Below, piece by piece: positions 24,224 to 35,924 of a DNA stretch of 64,000 nucleotides (positions within the stretch are counted from its first letter, which is position 1; each line of letters starts with the position of its first letter). The position numbers and the translations under genes were made by a program. Source of the stretch: Kalaharituber pfeilii (Eukaryota; Ascomycota; Pezizomycetes; Pezizales; Pezizaceae); contig WHUZ01000009.1 in assembly GCA_015179045.1 (NCBI GenBank), forward strand, positions 806,001 through 870,000, given 5' to 3'. The notes beneath the pieces are model-generated. The model saw only the letters and a program-made list of their open reading frames with translations. It did no database searches and was not told where the DNA came from.

Positions 24224-24433
24224 TGGGTTTGGGGTTACGAAGACAATTTTGGGTAGCTTGTCGATCGGAAAGGATGAATTTAAGGGAAGACATGGTTCTT
24301 TGGTAAGGTTGTCTGATGGATGTGGATTGGGCACTTATCTGGTTTGGAATCTTTGATTGGGCGGGCAGCGGGAAAGGGAAATGTGTACGCATTATGGCTT
24401 TCTTTGGATGCGCTGGATTAAGCTCAGTGACTT

Positions 24434-24499
24434 TTTATTGCCATAGCCCTTAGGGCGGCATGCCATCACTGATATAGGAAAAAAAAAAAAAAAAAAAAA
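24434..24499 (+). mobile_element. Family A hairpin mini-retroposon (66 bp)
   Basis: Sense copy: a few nt, TTGCCATAGCCC, CTT, then AGGGCGGCATGCCATC, CTGATATAGG and poly(A). The imperfect TSD TC(A/T)GTGACTT lies at 24424-24433 and 24500-24509. Hairpin base mutations and one TSD mismatch suggest moderate age. Confidence 0.85.
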
Positions 24500-24509
24500 T
24501 CTGTGACTT

Positions 24510-25594
24510 CTTCTGGACTGTATAACTAACTTCCTTTTTTTTTTGTGTGTGTGTGTGTGTTTGTACACGTACAAGCTGAAAATTAAGAAGGAAAAAAAAG
24601 GTTCTCTTTTTCCAATCTATATTTCCTCATTTCTTGGACTGTTTGACGTGCGCGGTACCTACAGTATATGGCGGCGTTTCTGAATACGACAAAGATATGC
24701 AAATGGAACACTCTCAAGTACCACAGCACATAATCCTCATAAGTCCAAATAGCTATACCAAATACAGTACCAAATTTATGCGGGTCCTAGTGATCATTTC
24801 AATTTAGTAACCAGTCGTAGTTGCATGTTGTGGGACAAACGGCTCTAAGGACAATACTCCGTATGTAGTTGCCGTAATATCTGAGTTGCGATGACCAGAA
24901 ATGAAAATGTCTTGGTAACGCTACTTGTGCAGCAACAACTTGGCGGCTGACATAGCTATCAAGGCTAATAATTTAAGATTACAATATTCTTTTCATATGA
25001 CCATTAGATCAAGATATAGTGATGGCCCTGAATGATAATATGAGTTCATTGTTCTGGAAGTAGATGATTATTACCAATTACCAGTATTATCAGGCACTAT
25101 AATCTCCAATCACTGTTGGAGCTAGTTATCATTATTGCCAGTGATGATTATCGACTAGTAACCATTAACCACTGGAATAGTTATTGTTAGATATGATAGT
25201 GGTATAGGCATCATATACTCCCATAATAGTATTTTCCAGTTACAATTCCTGTTAGTTACTGCTCCCTACAGTCACTGTTCACTATGGTCACTGTTTACTG
25301 TAGTTACTGTTTACTGAAGTTACTGTCCACTGTGGTCACAAATGTAGCACAAATCATGATAAATAGGCATTACGCTTGATAGCAGATGATAGTTTCATTT
25401 AGTGTACAGAAATTAATTACTACATATGGGAAGGAAACTCAGATAGTATATAGAAAGACAGACTGAGATATAGTAGATGGAACACAGAATAGGTATCATG
25501 AGATTCAGATTAGAAGCAGAAAAAAGCTAATGCAAAATGTAACGGAGGTGGTAAACACAGAGAGTTACCGTCCGCCAGGCCAAAAAGACACTTG
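24510..25594. other. AT-rich stretch without a gene
   Basis: A (GT)n run lies at about 24545-24560. The remainder is AT-rich with no coding potential and looks like decayed repeat DNA. Confidence 0.4.
25255..25334 (+). repeat. 16-bp tandem repeat, 5 copies
   Basis: Five consecutive diverged 16-nt units of the type GTTACTGTTTACTGAA (others GTCACTGTTCACTATG, GTTACTGTCCACTGTG). The array is in phase over 80 bp. Confidence 0.75.
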
Positions 25595-25607
25595 ACTAGT
25601 GATGCTT

Positions 25608-25782
25608 TTTTTTTTTTTTTTTTATCAATACTCGCAGGCCGCCCGATGGGCTATGGCGAGGGTCTTTATTAAGGAAAGAAAGAAAAAGACAACTAACAAC
25701 CTTACAACCTAAATACATGTGATGCCCGCGGACTCCTCCATGATGCGGGTGGCGCCCAGTATGAGCCCCTACTTCCGTCCCC
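25608..25782 (-). mobile_element. 5'-truncated family A element (175 bp)
   Basis: Poly(T), antisense A hairpin, then about 120 bp of body. The 13-bp TSD ACTAGTGATGCTT lies at 25595-25607 and 25783-25795. The body does not extend into recognisable RNase H coding sequence, so it is 3'-UTR or a separate SINE body. Confidence 0.9.
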
Positions 25783-26116
25783 ACTAGTGATGCTTGCTAG
25801 TCCTCTGTGTAGCTCATATAGCACTCATTTATGTGACTGCGATGCCTTTGCTGTCACATGTCACCTATGTCGCATATGCACATTTCGTATACGCATGCAT
25901 TTTTCGCATTTTCGTGCGCTCCACTGGCCGCCCACACTACGGTTGCGGTGAACCTGTAACACAAAAGAATACTAGAAAAGGGCAGAGAAATTTAAACAAA
26001 GAGAGCACCATCAGTATCATGAACTTCACTTGCAGTATCACTCGGAGGATATAGACTACTTGCTGAAAGTGCTTGGAATGTAGCATGTAGTTCATGAATT
26101 TTGCGATTCTTATAAC

Positions 26117-26178
26117 CCCTCGCCATAGCCCAAAGGGCGGCATGCGAGTATTGATAAAAAAAAAAAAAAAAAAAAAAA
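26117..26178 (+). mobile_element. Family A hairpin mini-retroposon (62 bp)
   Basis: CC, then CTCGCCATAGCCC, AAA, GGGCGGCATGCGAG, TATTGAT and (A)~23. The TSD GATTCTTATAAC lies at 26105-26116 and 26179-26190. This is a near-perfect young copy with no body. Confidence 0.95.
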
Positions 26179-26288
26179 GATTCTTATAACTCTTGCGGGT
26201 CGTAGTTTGGTAGGCGGACTCTGGCTTCTTAATACCCTGTAGCATCATATCAACTATAAGTTTTTCAAACTCTGTGAACTACCTAGTT

Positions 26289-26367
26289 TTTTTTTTTTTT
26301 TTTTTTTTTTTCTTTTTTTTATTTTATATCACATGGCCCCGCGTGCAGCTTTTCGCCATGGCAGGAC
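26289..26367 (-). mobile_element. Family B hairpin mini-retroposon (79 bp)
   Basis: Long T tail, then ATATCACATGGCCCCGCGTG and the rest of the antisense B1 hairpin, ending GGCAGGAC at its base. The 13-bp TSD GAACTACCTAGTT lies at 26276-26288 and 26368-26380. Confidence 0.93.
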
Positions 26368-26630
26368 GAACTACCTAGTTAATTATAATATATTAAATTA
26401 AGAAAAACTTACCTAGTGCCCTTGCAGTGAGCTTAATTGAGCCCAAAGTATTGGGCATACAGTAATGTTGATGAAGATAGGTTATGTAGTCCTCAAATCT
26501 AACTTGGAATATATAGGTGAGTAGACTAACAAGTTAAATAAAATAAGGGTTAGGAAGTACTAAGTTAATAGAAACCTTTTCTTACTAGAATTGTCAAGTT
26601 TGCCTCTTACAGACTTCCTAGGTTTCCACG

Positions 26631-26857
26631 CAATATGCTCAACATGCCCTATATCCCATACGGGCGCTCAATATGCTCAATATGCTCTATATATATATAT
26701 CCCATGCGGGAGTTCAATATGCTGAACATGCCCTATTCCTATGCGGGCGCTCAATATGCTCAACGTGCCTTATATCCCATGCGGGCGCTCAATATGCTCA
26801 ACGTGCCCTATATCCCATGCGGGCACTCAATATGCTCAACATGCTCTATATCCCATG
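26631..26857 (+). repeat. Minisatellite, about 6 copies of a 38-bp unit
   Basis: Units begin at about 26631, 26669, 26715, 26752, 26790 and 26828. Each holds CAATATGCTCAACGTGCCCT, then ATATCCCATGCGGGCGCT. The second unit is lengthened by an expanded (TA)n tract. The open frames through the array (MLNMPYIPYGRSIC and similar) arise from the repeat and are not taken as genes. Confidence 0.9.
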
Positions 26858-27861
26858 TGTATGCGCCCAATACTTACTTGATGTAAGTATGTACTTGATG
26901 TATGTACTTAATACTTATGTACATAGTATCTCATGCGCGTGCTCATCAGCAGCATTGAGGGAGACTGTACTTGGCAATGGTTTCTACTTATTTTAATAAT
27001 CCTTAAGTTAAGTAGTCAGTAAGATGATATATTTGATCACACTCCATATTAATACTTTACTCCACAACGATAATTTTCATCTCTACAATTTTTAGTTCCT
27101 GATTTCTGAGCTTTCCATGATAATGTTGCCTTCATGATGTCAGCATTATTGTGTATCGCTCTGCATTTGATATAGTGATGGTTCAGTCAAGCGATGATAT
27201 TGCCATTGTTCTACCTCAATTAGGGTCTATAGTAGTAATGGTTTCGAATTAAAAATGTGAGCTATGCAATCACCAACTTGTTATCATAGCTATGTACTGC
27301 CATGTGACATACATTGTATTGCAGCAGATCTCTGACAATTACGTTGTGGCTTCTAAGCTGTTTTGGTAACAGCATCTCGTAACGCAACAGCTCTTGTCGT
27401 AACTTATGTCTCTGATGACTACCTCGCCAACACTCACTAGCTCTGAGTGCAGATTTCTATCATGCAACGAGTTCTAGTCACTCTTTTGAACAGTAGCAGT
27501 TACAATACGAGAGTTAAGTGGCATCAGCTGCCAGGTGCAAAATGCATCATGCCCACTTTTATTTAGGTCTTTCAATGCTGGCGAAAAAGACTAATTGCGC
27601 TAAACCATTTCAAAACAGTTCTACAACCATTTGTGAGGCCGACAAATTTTTGGTACTATATGTAACTAACCATCTGCCATTGAATTTAAGCTTCTGCACT
27701 AATGCAAGTCTTAGCCCACGTGTGCTGCACCTTCTGACAAGATCTGCCCTACTGTATCCGTCATGACGACAAGACTCATTGCAGGTGCCAAGTAGCAGTC
27801 GTTTACTAATTTTTCACTATTAAATTTTACGATCATTGCAATCAATGCGCGCTAGGACTCT
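26858..27861. other. AT-rich stretch without a gene
   Basis: No domain-bearing frame or structured repeat was seen beyond the minisatellite. Sequence at 26381-26630 is likewise empty and AT-rich. Confidence 0.4.
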
Positions 27862-27874
27862 AACCGCTGTTGTC

Positions 27875-27932
27875 GCCCTGCTATGGCGAATAGCTGCAAG
27901 CGGGGTAAAGTGAAAGGAAAACAAAAAAAGAA
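27875..27932 (+). mobile_element. Family B hairpin mini-retroposon (58 bp)
   Basis: G, then CCCTGCTATGGCGAATAGC, TGCAAGCGGGG, TAAAGTGAAAGG and an A-rich tail. The 13-bp TSD AACCGCTGTTGTC lies at 27862-27874 and 27933-27945. It starts one nt from the hairpin base. Confidence 0.93.
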
Positions 27933-27945
27933 AACCGCTGTTGTC

Positions 27946-28663
27946 AGCACCAATCAGTTCCCTGGTCATACCGCTGCATATGGGGTACCTACCCGTCGCG
28001 TTTGGAAAGGTTCATTTTACTATTATCGTATGCAGGTTTAGGCTCGCAGTATGAAAGCATCTTGTTTGCTCATTAATCTGTGCGGGCAGGATTCGAGTGG
28101 TAAAAGCAAGAAGTGTACATGCAAAGCGTTGTCAGGTTATTTCCTTATGATAAGCACAAGCTCAAGTTTGCCAAGCACGTTTGTGCAATCCTAAAATTAA
28201 ACAGCCCTGTTCCGAAAGTGAGCGAGCCACGGAGCCGTGACCGTGCATTGCCAAGGATCTTCTCTTCCGATCCCCAGCTTGCGGGAGCCGTGACGTCGTC
28301 AGGACGTGTGTGGCCATCTCCGTAGCATGGTATCAGCATCGAACTCTGTACCTGGAATCGCTGTCGCAGCGCTTACTAGCTGATATCAAGTACGTCACGC
28401 TGAGGGGGCATGAGTAAAGCAGGAAAGATTTGGGCAGAGACACTCACTGTATATATCCCTCTACATAGTCCAATTTCACAATAAATACCACGATACCCTT
28501 CGGTGAACCTATAACTGAACATTTCAATTGCACGCGACACGATGCCCTAAAATCCTTTTAAATTAGCGCCAGAATACAACTACAAGTCCCCGAACCTATT
28601 CAGCGACTGCAACCATCTTCTGACTCAGGATCGATTCCTATTCCAGGGGCAGTGGCTCCCAGG
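27946..28663. other. Probable promoter region of the DUF3292-type gene
   Basis: No gene was found. The region precedes the ATG at 28664. A TATATAT-like segment lies at about 28450, and a Met-less frame overlaps 28113-28325 without a domain. Confidence 0.35.
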
Positions 28664-31095
28664 ATGTCACAACCTTACAGCTCCCTCATCCCTCCTCATT
28701 CTTCCAATCCCACTTCCGAACCTAGACGCGACCCGTATCGCCCCCCCTCCCCTCCTCCCTCCCCTCCTCACACCACCACCGCCCACGCTTTCAGCGACCC
28801 CTCTAAGTCCACTGCCGTTCCCCGCATCCCGCCTACCTCGGACATCGACCCTGTCAACCCCACACCGCTAACCACCTCTAACGCCCCAACCGCATCACAC
28901 GCCCTCGCGACCTCCGCCGCTAAGCCCCAACTCCGGGAAGGAGAGGAAGTCGGTGCTGCGCAACTTGTCAGCCCCTCTACCTCCAATGTTATCCACAATG
29001 AAGCCGACGCAAGCGCGGATGGGACTTCAGACGGGATGGTAGATTTGGGGTGGTATTCCCCGCTAGAACAGGTCCCAGAGCCGCTTGTTGGCGGCGTGCC
29101 GAACACCACCCTCTGGATGCTCATCAGGAGATTTGACAAGCAGATCCAGCACGTCAGGACGGTACCCACACCCACCACCGAGGGATCTGGAGTCAAGGGA
29201 GACTTAGATTTGAATGTAGCGAAGGATGAAGCGTTCTCCCCCGATAGGCTGAGGGGGAATGTAGAGAGGTTATACATGACGGTTGTTATTGGGATTATTA
29301 CTTTCGTGAAGCATATTGCAAGGATCAGGTCGTGGGAGGATAAGAGAAGGACCGGGGCATGGTGCGCTGTGAGTTGCTAATCCCATTTTCACGTAGGGAC
29401 TGAGTGTTGACTGTTAATGGATTAATTCAGACGTATTTCGTCGCCTGGTCGCTTGACCTACTCGCGCCTCTATCTTTGCTCCTTTTGATTCTACTGATCG
29501 TCTACCCCCCCACGCGTACCATCCTCTTCTCCCCTGCTAAGCCCCTATCTACTACCTCCGCCACCACCGGCGCCTCCAAACTCCCACCTACTGGTGTCGC
29601 CCCCGGAAGTCACGACTCTCTTACAGGCGCCCCCGAAACCCAGCCCGGCGAAGCTGTTGAGCAAGAGGCCCACAATTTTGTTTCAGGCTTTGGCGCAATT
29701 GCGATCAGTTCGGCTGCTGGCAAGCCACATGATGATCTTGGGGACCCAAAGCGGGAAGAAAAGATACCGGATCCGACGGCCGCGGCGACTAGAGCAGCAG
29801 ATATAAAAGATGTTGTAGAGGGAAGTGAGGGCGTCGCGAAGAAGGCAACTAAGAGGCCGGTCGAGGAGGCGATGTGGGAAGGGGCGAGACCAGTGATGCA
29901 GGCGGTGGGGAGTATCGCAGATATGTGGGAGAGGATTGCAAAGCAGGTTTCCCTGGGTGAATCTTCCATTTTGGTGAGGTGGGTGCTAATGAATTCGAAA
30001 TAGTGCATTATCACCGACACCGCCATTCTCTCGCACCACTCCGTATAAGCTTGCTGGCGTTCTATTGCCGGTGTTCCTGGCTTCGCTCGTAGTTACTCCG
30101 TACATGGTTGTGAAAGGGGCGACATTCTTCGCTGGTGTCACGTTTTATAGCCAACCGTACATTTCTCGTGGACTTGATTATTTGAATAAGCACTATCCAA
30201 ATTGGCAAGAGGCTATTAGTTTGGAGAAGCAAGTTGCCCCTTTCCAGACAAGGCAATGTGATTGTGGACCATCTGCTAATATAAGGTTTACAGTACCCTC
30301 CTCAAAGCTGTCCCCACGAACGCCCAGCTCACGCTCACCCTCCTCCGTATCGCCGAGGCCAACCACGCCCCTCTCCCACCCCCAACATCATCTCATCTCA
30401 AGGTCAAAGCAGCCGAAGAGCACCATGAGCACGCTGAGGCTCAGGCGGAAGCCCAGCCGAAGCCAAAGCTCCATCCTGACCATCCTCAACATGAACAAAA
30501 CCAGCCCCAGAGCAAGCTCCCTCAGAGGGCATTAGGGGCCTTGAAATCAATGACCAGGACCGCCGTGCAAACTGTGCTGCACACCGATCATGCAAAGGCA
30601 AAGATTACCCACTCATTGCCTGCAAGGAATAGGCTTGGAGCTGTGGCAGAGAGAGAGAAAGTGGGTAAGGCAGCCAAGGGACCGCAGGAATATGCTGCTC
30701 GCTACAGGGGTGTGAAGGGTGCTGCCGTCATCCTCGATTACTACAACGTTGGCGAAGGAGATGAAAATGTCCCTACCCGGAATGTAGGCCCTGTACTCCA
30801 TTGGCGATCTGAGGATGGCAAACAAGAGTGGAAGATTCCAGTTGAAGACATTATGGAGATTGAGAAGTTGGGCGGCTTTGGTTGGAAGGGGAAGATGGTA
30901 GTTGGATGGAGTTTGGATACTAAGGAGGTAGTAGATGCCGTAAGGATTGTATATAAGACTCCTGTGAGGGACTTGCAGGGAGCGATAGTGGGAGAGAGAT
31001 TGAGGGAGGAAAAATTGTTGACTGCAGTGGTTGGGAGGCAGGAGATGGTGAATAGGTTAATGTCCATGGGGAAGCAGAGGTGGGAGTGCTGTTAG
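28664..31095 (+). CDS. DUF3292-type fungal membrane protein, 4 exons, about 747 aa
   Basis: Proposed exons are 28664-29368, 29431-29942, 30004-30228 and 30294-31095. The ATG at 28664 (MSQPYSSLIPPH) is used because the frame opens only with GTG before it. The N-terminal ~120 residues are Pro/Ser/Thr-rich, followed by the family block GWYSPLEQVPEPLVGGVPN and LWMLIRRFDKQIQHV. Hydrophobic segments (LLAPLSLLLLILLIVYPP; LAGVLLPVFLASLVVTP) indicate membrane insertion. Later blocks are ALSPTPPFSRTTPYKL, TLLKAVPTNAQLTLTLLR and a C-terminal PH/GRAM-like stretch (GPVLHWRSEDGKQEWKIP, KMVVGWSL). Function is unknown for the family. Intron 1 is GT-AG, whereas introns 2 and 3 fit only as GC-AG; the exon sum is then exactly 748 codons including stop. 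Confidence 0.85.
29943..30003 (+). other. GC-AG intron 2 of the DUF3292-type gene
   Basis: The donor reads AA|GCAGGT, a GCTAATG branch-like site lies about 18 nt before the acceptor AAATAG, and the length is 61 nt. Joining here restores ...WERIAN-ALSPTPPFS. The GT two nt downstream and the other nearby GTs put the next exon out of frame or leave an implausibly short intron of about 25 nt. Confidence 0.65.
30229..30293 (+). other. GC-AG intron 3 of the DUF3292-type gene
   Basis: The donor reads GAA|GCAAGT, the usual consensus of GC-AG introns, with a TGCTAAT branch site and TTTACAG acceptor; length 65 nt. Joining gives ...ISLEN-TLLKAVPTNAQL in frame. Confidence 0.75.
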
Positions 31096-32173
31096 GCATT
31101 GTGTGTTTTGTTGAGTTTGTGTACGGTAAATAGTGATGCATGATGCGAGCACTGCGATTAGTATTTGAATGTCAAAAGTGATGATTTGGACTCCGTTACG
31201 CTTAACGCCTTAAATCGGAAAATCCTTGTGGATGGAAAGAGAGAAAGAAAGAAACAAGTGCTGAGAATTGAGGGAAAGGAAACGGTGATTGAGACATCCG
31301 CAAATTTCCCTGGCTCCCTATGCCCCTTTGGGCATTTCTTGGTTCAGTAGTCCCACTAGTAGCGGAGTAGCCGTCTTGGCGAAGTATTACCTGCCCCCGG
31401 CGTCCTCTTCTTTCCAGAGCCGTTCCTCTAGCCTCCTTCGTGCTCCATGACCATGGACACATAACTTACATGTACATACCTGTCGATGCGAGAATACCGC
31501 CCGGGCTGTCTGTGTAATTCTCAAGAATGATTTCGTATAGTACTTAACATCGTGAAAGATCACTTCGATCACGATGACGATAAAGCCGCGCATGCGCCAG
31601 TAAGGAGGGTGGACAGGGAGCGAAAACGTGCGTGCGGTACACGCAGCCGAAGCTTATATGGACGGCAACGTGAGATGAGCTGGAGGACCCTCGGCTTCCA
31701 GAGTGACGGCCATATTTAACACTTTGGTTTTCCTGATGATGTTGAAGAGGCTAGGGAACGCTAGTGATAGTTATATATTGGCTTGTAGCGTAAATTGCAT
31801 TCAACACATAATAACAGACCCTATGGACAAGAGAGTTTCAGAAATCACGTCAATAGCTTCATTTATCAACATTTGAACGAACTTATCATACATAGACTGC
31901 AGACATCGTGACTTTTCGTTAATGACACCAAAGCTTAAAGCCACTAGAGCGTGGTAAGGCAAAACAACAGGAACCAACAAAATACTCTAAAGCCACTAAG
32001 GCCCGATAAAAGAAGAGTCACAGACGCCAACAGAAGACCTCAAACGGCTTGAAATTGCTCCAACACATCAGTTTTAGCCCTACCAATTATCAGTGTAAGA
32101 GACTTGCGGTTGCCCTAACTAAGCCCCGTGAGAGCAATCATGACATTCCCATACAGCCCAATCGTTGAAATGT
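31096..32173. other. Intergenic region between convergent genes
   Basis: No gene recognised. The DUF3292-type gene (plus) and the secreted nuclease gene (minus) converge here. Short frames at 31165-31593 lack domains. Confidence 0.45.
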
Positions 32174-33090
32174 CTAGCAAGTGTTCAACATGGAAGTCAG
32201 AGCGCTCTTCTCTGCAGACTTCACGCTCAAACCCCAGACATACTTGACGCGAACCCACATCTTAGCATATGTGCAGTGGTACGATGCTATTTATCGTGAG
32301 AAGAACAGTCAGTCCTCTGATCGATCTTGCGCTTTTACATGTGAGAATTCGATTTAACTTACTAAGTGGGGGCTTCCAGGCATCAGGGCTCTTGTCACCC
32401 TTTGCTTGGTTGACATTGTCAGTCACGGCAATTAATTGCGGGTTGGTCAAGTCGTTAGCAAATTGCTGCCTCTTAGCGGTAGTCCAGGTGTTGGCGCCCG
32501 ACTTCCAAGCATCGGCGAGCGGGATTACGTGGTCGATATCCTAGCATAACATTGGAGAGGTTAGTGGAAATTAGAAACAGGATGTTAAGTAGCTGTCTCA
32601 ACTTACAAGGTCGGAAGCAAGCGTCCAAGTAGCACCGTCATAAGGGCTGTACCACTTTCCTGAAGTCGCAGCACACTTGGAATCAGTGACACTAAGAGAC
32701 GAATTCTGTATTAGCTAATTACCATAATCAGTATAGACATGTGCAGCGTACTAATCACGCCACGTGCTGGCACCTTTTACAACTCCTGGGCATGGGGCTG
32801 ACAAAAGGCAAATCAATATATCGGGGAACGTACACATTAGTTCCATCGCGCATGAGCACGGTCTCGCGGGTGTTGCAGGCACCGCTGATGGTTATCCAGT
32901 GAGGGAATAAGTCGCGGCTGTATCCAGAGGGATCAGAAGTTCTGACAGTCAATGCGGCAAGCTGGGAGATGGCAGCAGAAGTAGTAGGAATGCCAGGAGG
33001 TGTGGGCATAGCAAATGGAGCAGGAGCAGGCGCTGCTTCCGCGACAGCGGCAGCCACCGCTGCGATAATAGAGACAGTGAAAAACTTCAT
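32174..33090 (-). CDS. Secreted GmrSD/HNH-type nuclease, 4 exons, 210 aa
   Basis: Exons are 33090-32834, 32691-32607, 32540-32363 and 32286-32174; together they give 211 codons including stop. Introns have GTACGT, GTAAGT and GTAAGT donors. The N-terminus is a signal peptide (MKFFTVSIIAAVAAAVAEAA then PAPAP). The mature part has the DUF1524/GmrSD C-terminal fold: GYSRDLFPHW, NTRETVLMRDGTNV, then SKCAATSGKWYSPYDGATW, the metal-site motif DIDHVIPLADAW (D-x-D-H), and DLTNPQLIAVTDNVNQAKGD with the conserved Asn/Lys. Such proteins are extracellular HNH-like endonucleases, so a role in nucleic acid degradation outside the cell is likely by family. Cysteines in NTRET-preceding GAC, SKC, YHC and the C-terminal NTC could form disulfides. 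All catalytic-looking residues are present. Confidence 0.9.
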
Positions 33091-34365
33091 GATGGAGGAA
33101 ATGGATGGGACAAGAGGATTCGAGCCGGAGTTGTATGCTGGAACGGACGACTGTTGTGACGAAAAGGAGCAGAGGATCCGGGCTTATGATACTCTTTTAT
33201 AATGATTGCAGAGGCTGGTGTTACTCACAAAGCCCAAATCTCGCCTTGCCCTCAGCCTCACAAACATATTTCTTTTTCGTGCATAAATGTGTGTCCTGCC
33301 ACCCAGCTCTTCAACCACGTGTCGCAGAGGGATGATTGCGGCATCAGACCCCATTTCACGGCGCTATTTCCTAAAACAACTATGCTCTCGGCCAAGCCGG
33401 AATCCTGTAGGACCGTCATCGATAGCAATTCGACATCCCAACTCTAATTATCAACGCCGTCTTCCTCAGCTGTCATTCCGAAGGAAGGAACGACAGGTAC
33501 CTGGGACCCCGCAGTAATTACTGCCCTATCCCTTTTTCACCTTCCTCATCTGAGTAAGTGGTAGATCGCCATGATCGAATTAATGCTTAGTGTTTTCAGG
33601 TTCCTGTCAGCGAAACAATCTCGTTCCTTAGGACATGCAAATGTTTCATGTCCAGCCCAAGTTGCCTTTGTGGCACCCTACATAGAACCTGTAATTTACA
33701 TGCACGACACTCGAACCGGGATATGATTGGGCCGTTATCAATATCGCGGCAACGAACGCTGTAGAGACCCTGTCAGTATAAACAGTCAATGAGATCCTTG
33801 CTTGAGCTGCCGCTGCAGGGCAGGCGATGAGGGTCTGCATCCTGGAGCGTCAACGTGGGGAACTGCACAAATATATCATAACAACCAGGAACAAATGAGG
33901 GGATGAGAAGCCGAGATGTCAACTAGCTTCCCAAAAAAGCTAAAGCAGGAATATGCCTGTCCCGGCGATGCCGAGCAACCATACACCTGATCAGGATCTC
34001 TACCACGTTGATTTTAAACACAACTGTCCCTTGTGGCAGAACAATGGAAGGACGCGCACCAATGCAGGCAGTCTACCGTAGCCTAGCCTTAGCTAGGTCA
34101 GGCATCGATGTCATCTAGAACCGCTGGTCTCCTGCAGGAAGGATGTAGGTTAGGCAATCTACAAAATTAAAAATTTTCGCATCTACGGGAAATTCCTGTT
34201 TCCTGTCTCACTTTAATTTTTCGGCACCAATCATGGAGCCCACCTATAAGGGACCACTTTCGCTGGATTGCTGATAAATAGACAAATTACATGGCAGCCT
34301 CTTTTCGGTGATATTCTCAGGGGATTCCGTACCTCATTTTTTGACATTGAAATTGATATTTAGTA
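33091..34365. other. No gene recognised
   Basis: This includes the promoter region of the nuclease gene (33091-33200, with an ATACTCTTTTATAATG stretch). The rest has short frames only. Confidence 0.4.
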
Positions 34366-34398
34366 TTAGATAACTTGAGTTACATCACCAAAGGTGTG

Positions 34399-34447
<49 letters not shown>

Positions 34448-34869
34448 CACGTAACCCCGCTTGCAGCTGTTCGCCATCACCATGGCAGGACAAAGGTGTG
34501 TATAGCCTGCCATATAGCTTCTTTAGGTAAGGAATAAACTATTATCATAGTAATAGGTATAGACACACCTAAGAAAAAGAAAGAACAAGCTACCTTGCTT
34601 GCCGTTGCTGCTAGGGGAGCAAAAAGAAGAGTAGCTATGGAACCGGAAACCTCAGCTAGTTGCAGTGGAAGAGGGGCATTTTTGGACCATTTGTATATAG
34701 TGAAATGGAAGAACCTTTTGCAAGCAATCATTGTTGTAAAAATGTGTATACCGCGTGCAGGTTCAGTGAAGCAATAAGAGAACACCTGAAGGGAGGGCTC
34801 GTCGTTATTGGAATTATCATCTAGTCTATTGAGCGAGAAGTTATGAGAAATAGGCACTAATGTAGACAT
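34366..34869 (-). pseudogene. Possible membrane protein fragment hit by a family B mini-retroposon
   Basis: The minus-strand frame from ATG 34869 has hydrophobic stretches (SIATLLFAPLAATASKV; CSFFFLGVSIPITMIIVYSL) suggesting two membrane helices. It is interrupted near its end by the insertion at 34400-34490. Subtracting the insert and one TSD lets the frame run about 10 residues further to a stop at 34366-34368. No family was recognised, and it may be a relic or a chance frame. Confidence 0.3.
34400..34490 (-). mobile_element. Family B hairpin mini-retroposon (91 bp)
   Basis: (T)~45, then CACGTAACCCCGCTTGCAGC and the rest of the antisense B1 hairpin. A small duplication CCATCACCATGG lies in its 5' stem. 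The TSD CAAAGGTGTGT lies at 34389-34399 and 34491-34501. The insert ends at the hairpin base. Confidence 0.92.
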
Positions 34870-35774
34870 ACAAAGGAAGTAGTGTAATATAAACTAATAT
34901 AATCACCGGGAAGCAACAGGCGCGCGATAGATGAAACGAATAAAACGAACTACTCAATGGTGCAATAGATGACATGTTTCAACAATTCTGAGTATAGTTT
35001 TAATGCTTTACAACTAATAATTCCTAAAGCTCTTAAGCTCTTAATTCTGTTTCTGATATTACTATTCATGGCTTATGGACTATGGAGGCATATAGGGATG
35101 ATTGTACATATGGTACAAAAGAGCTTACTGAATTAGCCGGATCGTTCCAGTATATAGTAAGTTTTATTCTCACACTAGTACAAATTCTGCAAACTTGGCA
35201 AATTTGTCATGTTACTTCTCCAAGGTGGTCCCATATAAAGTCCAAAATTTCAATCCTCGACTACTCAACACCTCCTTAATATTTTTAAATCTGGACAATG
35301 AAGCATTGTAGAGTAGGTGAAATAGTACTGTTGAAAGATACGAGCTGAGGTGTGCATACAATGCACAAGTAAAGCTGATACAAGACACAAGCTGATGCTC
35401 TCGTCATGTTCAGCTGTTGTTACCACTGCATATGTCGTCATCTTCAGCTCTCATCATATTGCAGCAACACAGCAACATGTCTTGGCTCAGCTTCTTTGGC
35501 AAACTCATGCTCGTGACAACGTCATAAGCATCAATATGTCTGATAACTATGTCATATATTTCAATGACTCTCCTGTATATAAATCATCGTTTTTCTCTCT
35601 CATGTTTAGTATCAATTAAGCCAGCAGACTACACAGGTCTATTACCATCTCGTTTTACAACAGTACATATCTACATTGTTTATTTTCAATCAGATGTGGA
35701 TGGGTGATGAAGTAGTGTGTCAAGTTTAAGTCCATCATTTTGGTCACAAGTGGTCCCTTGTACGTGGACTCTAT
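34870..35774. other. AT-rich stretch without a gene
   Basis: No domain-bearing frame. The frame at 35350-35619 has no recognised family. Confidence 0.4.
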
Positions 35775-35789
35775 CATACTGATAGATCA

Positions 35790-35909
35790 ATTTTTTTTTT
35801 TTTTTTTAATCATTACTCGCGTGCGGCTCTAAGGGCTATGGCGAGGGTTTAGATACAAAGAAATTAAGGAAATAGAAATAGCAGAAATGAGGATTGGAAA
35901 AAGTCATAA
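35790..35909 (-). mobile_element. 5'-truncated family A element (120 bp)
   Basis: (T)~18, antisense hairpin with one stem mutation (GCGGCTCTAAGGGC), then about 75 bp of A-rich body. The TSD CATACTGATAGA(T/C)CA lies at 35775-35789 and 35910-35924. Confidence 0.9.
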
Positions 35910-35924
35910 CATACTGATAGACCA

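Noticed and set aside
26635..26996. Open frames of 83-107 codons through the minisatellite
   Set aside because: They follow the repeat units and have no start context or domain; the repeat explains them.
27875..27932. Hammerhead or twister ribozyme motif in hairpin B
   Set aside because: The conserved core nucleotides of these ribozymes are not visible; cleavage at the hairpin base remains only a hypothesis.
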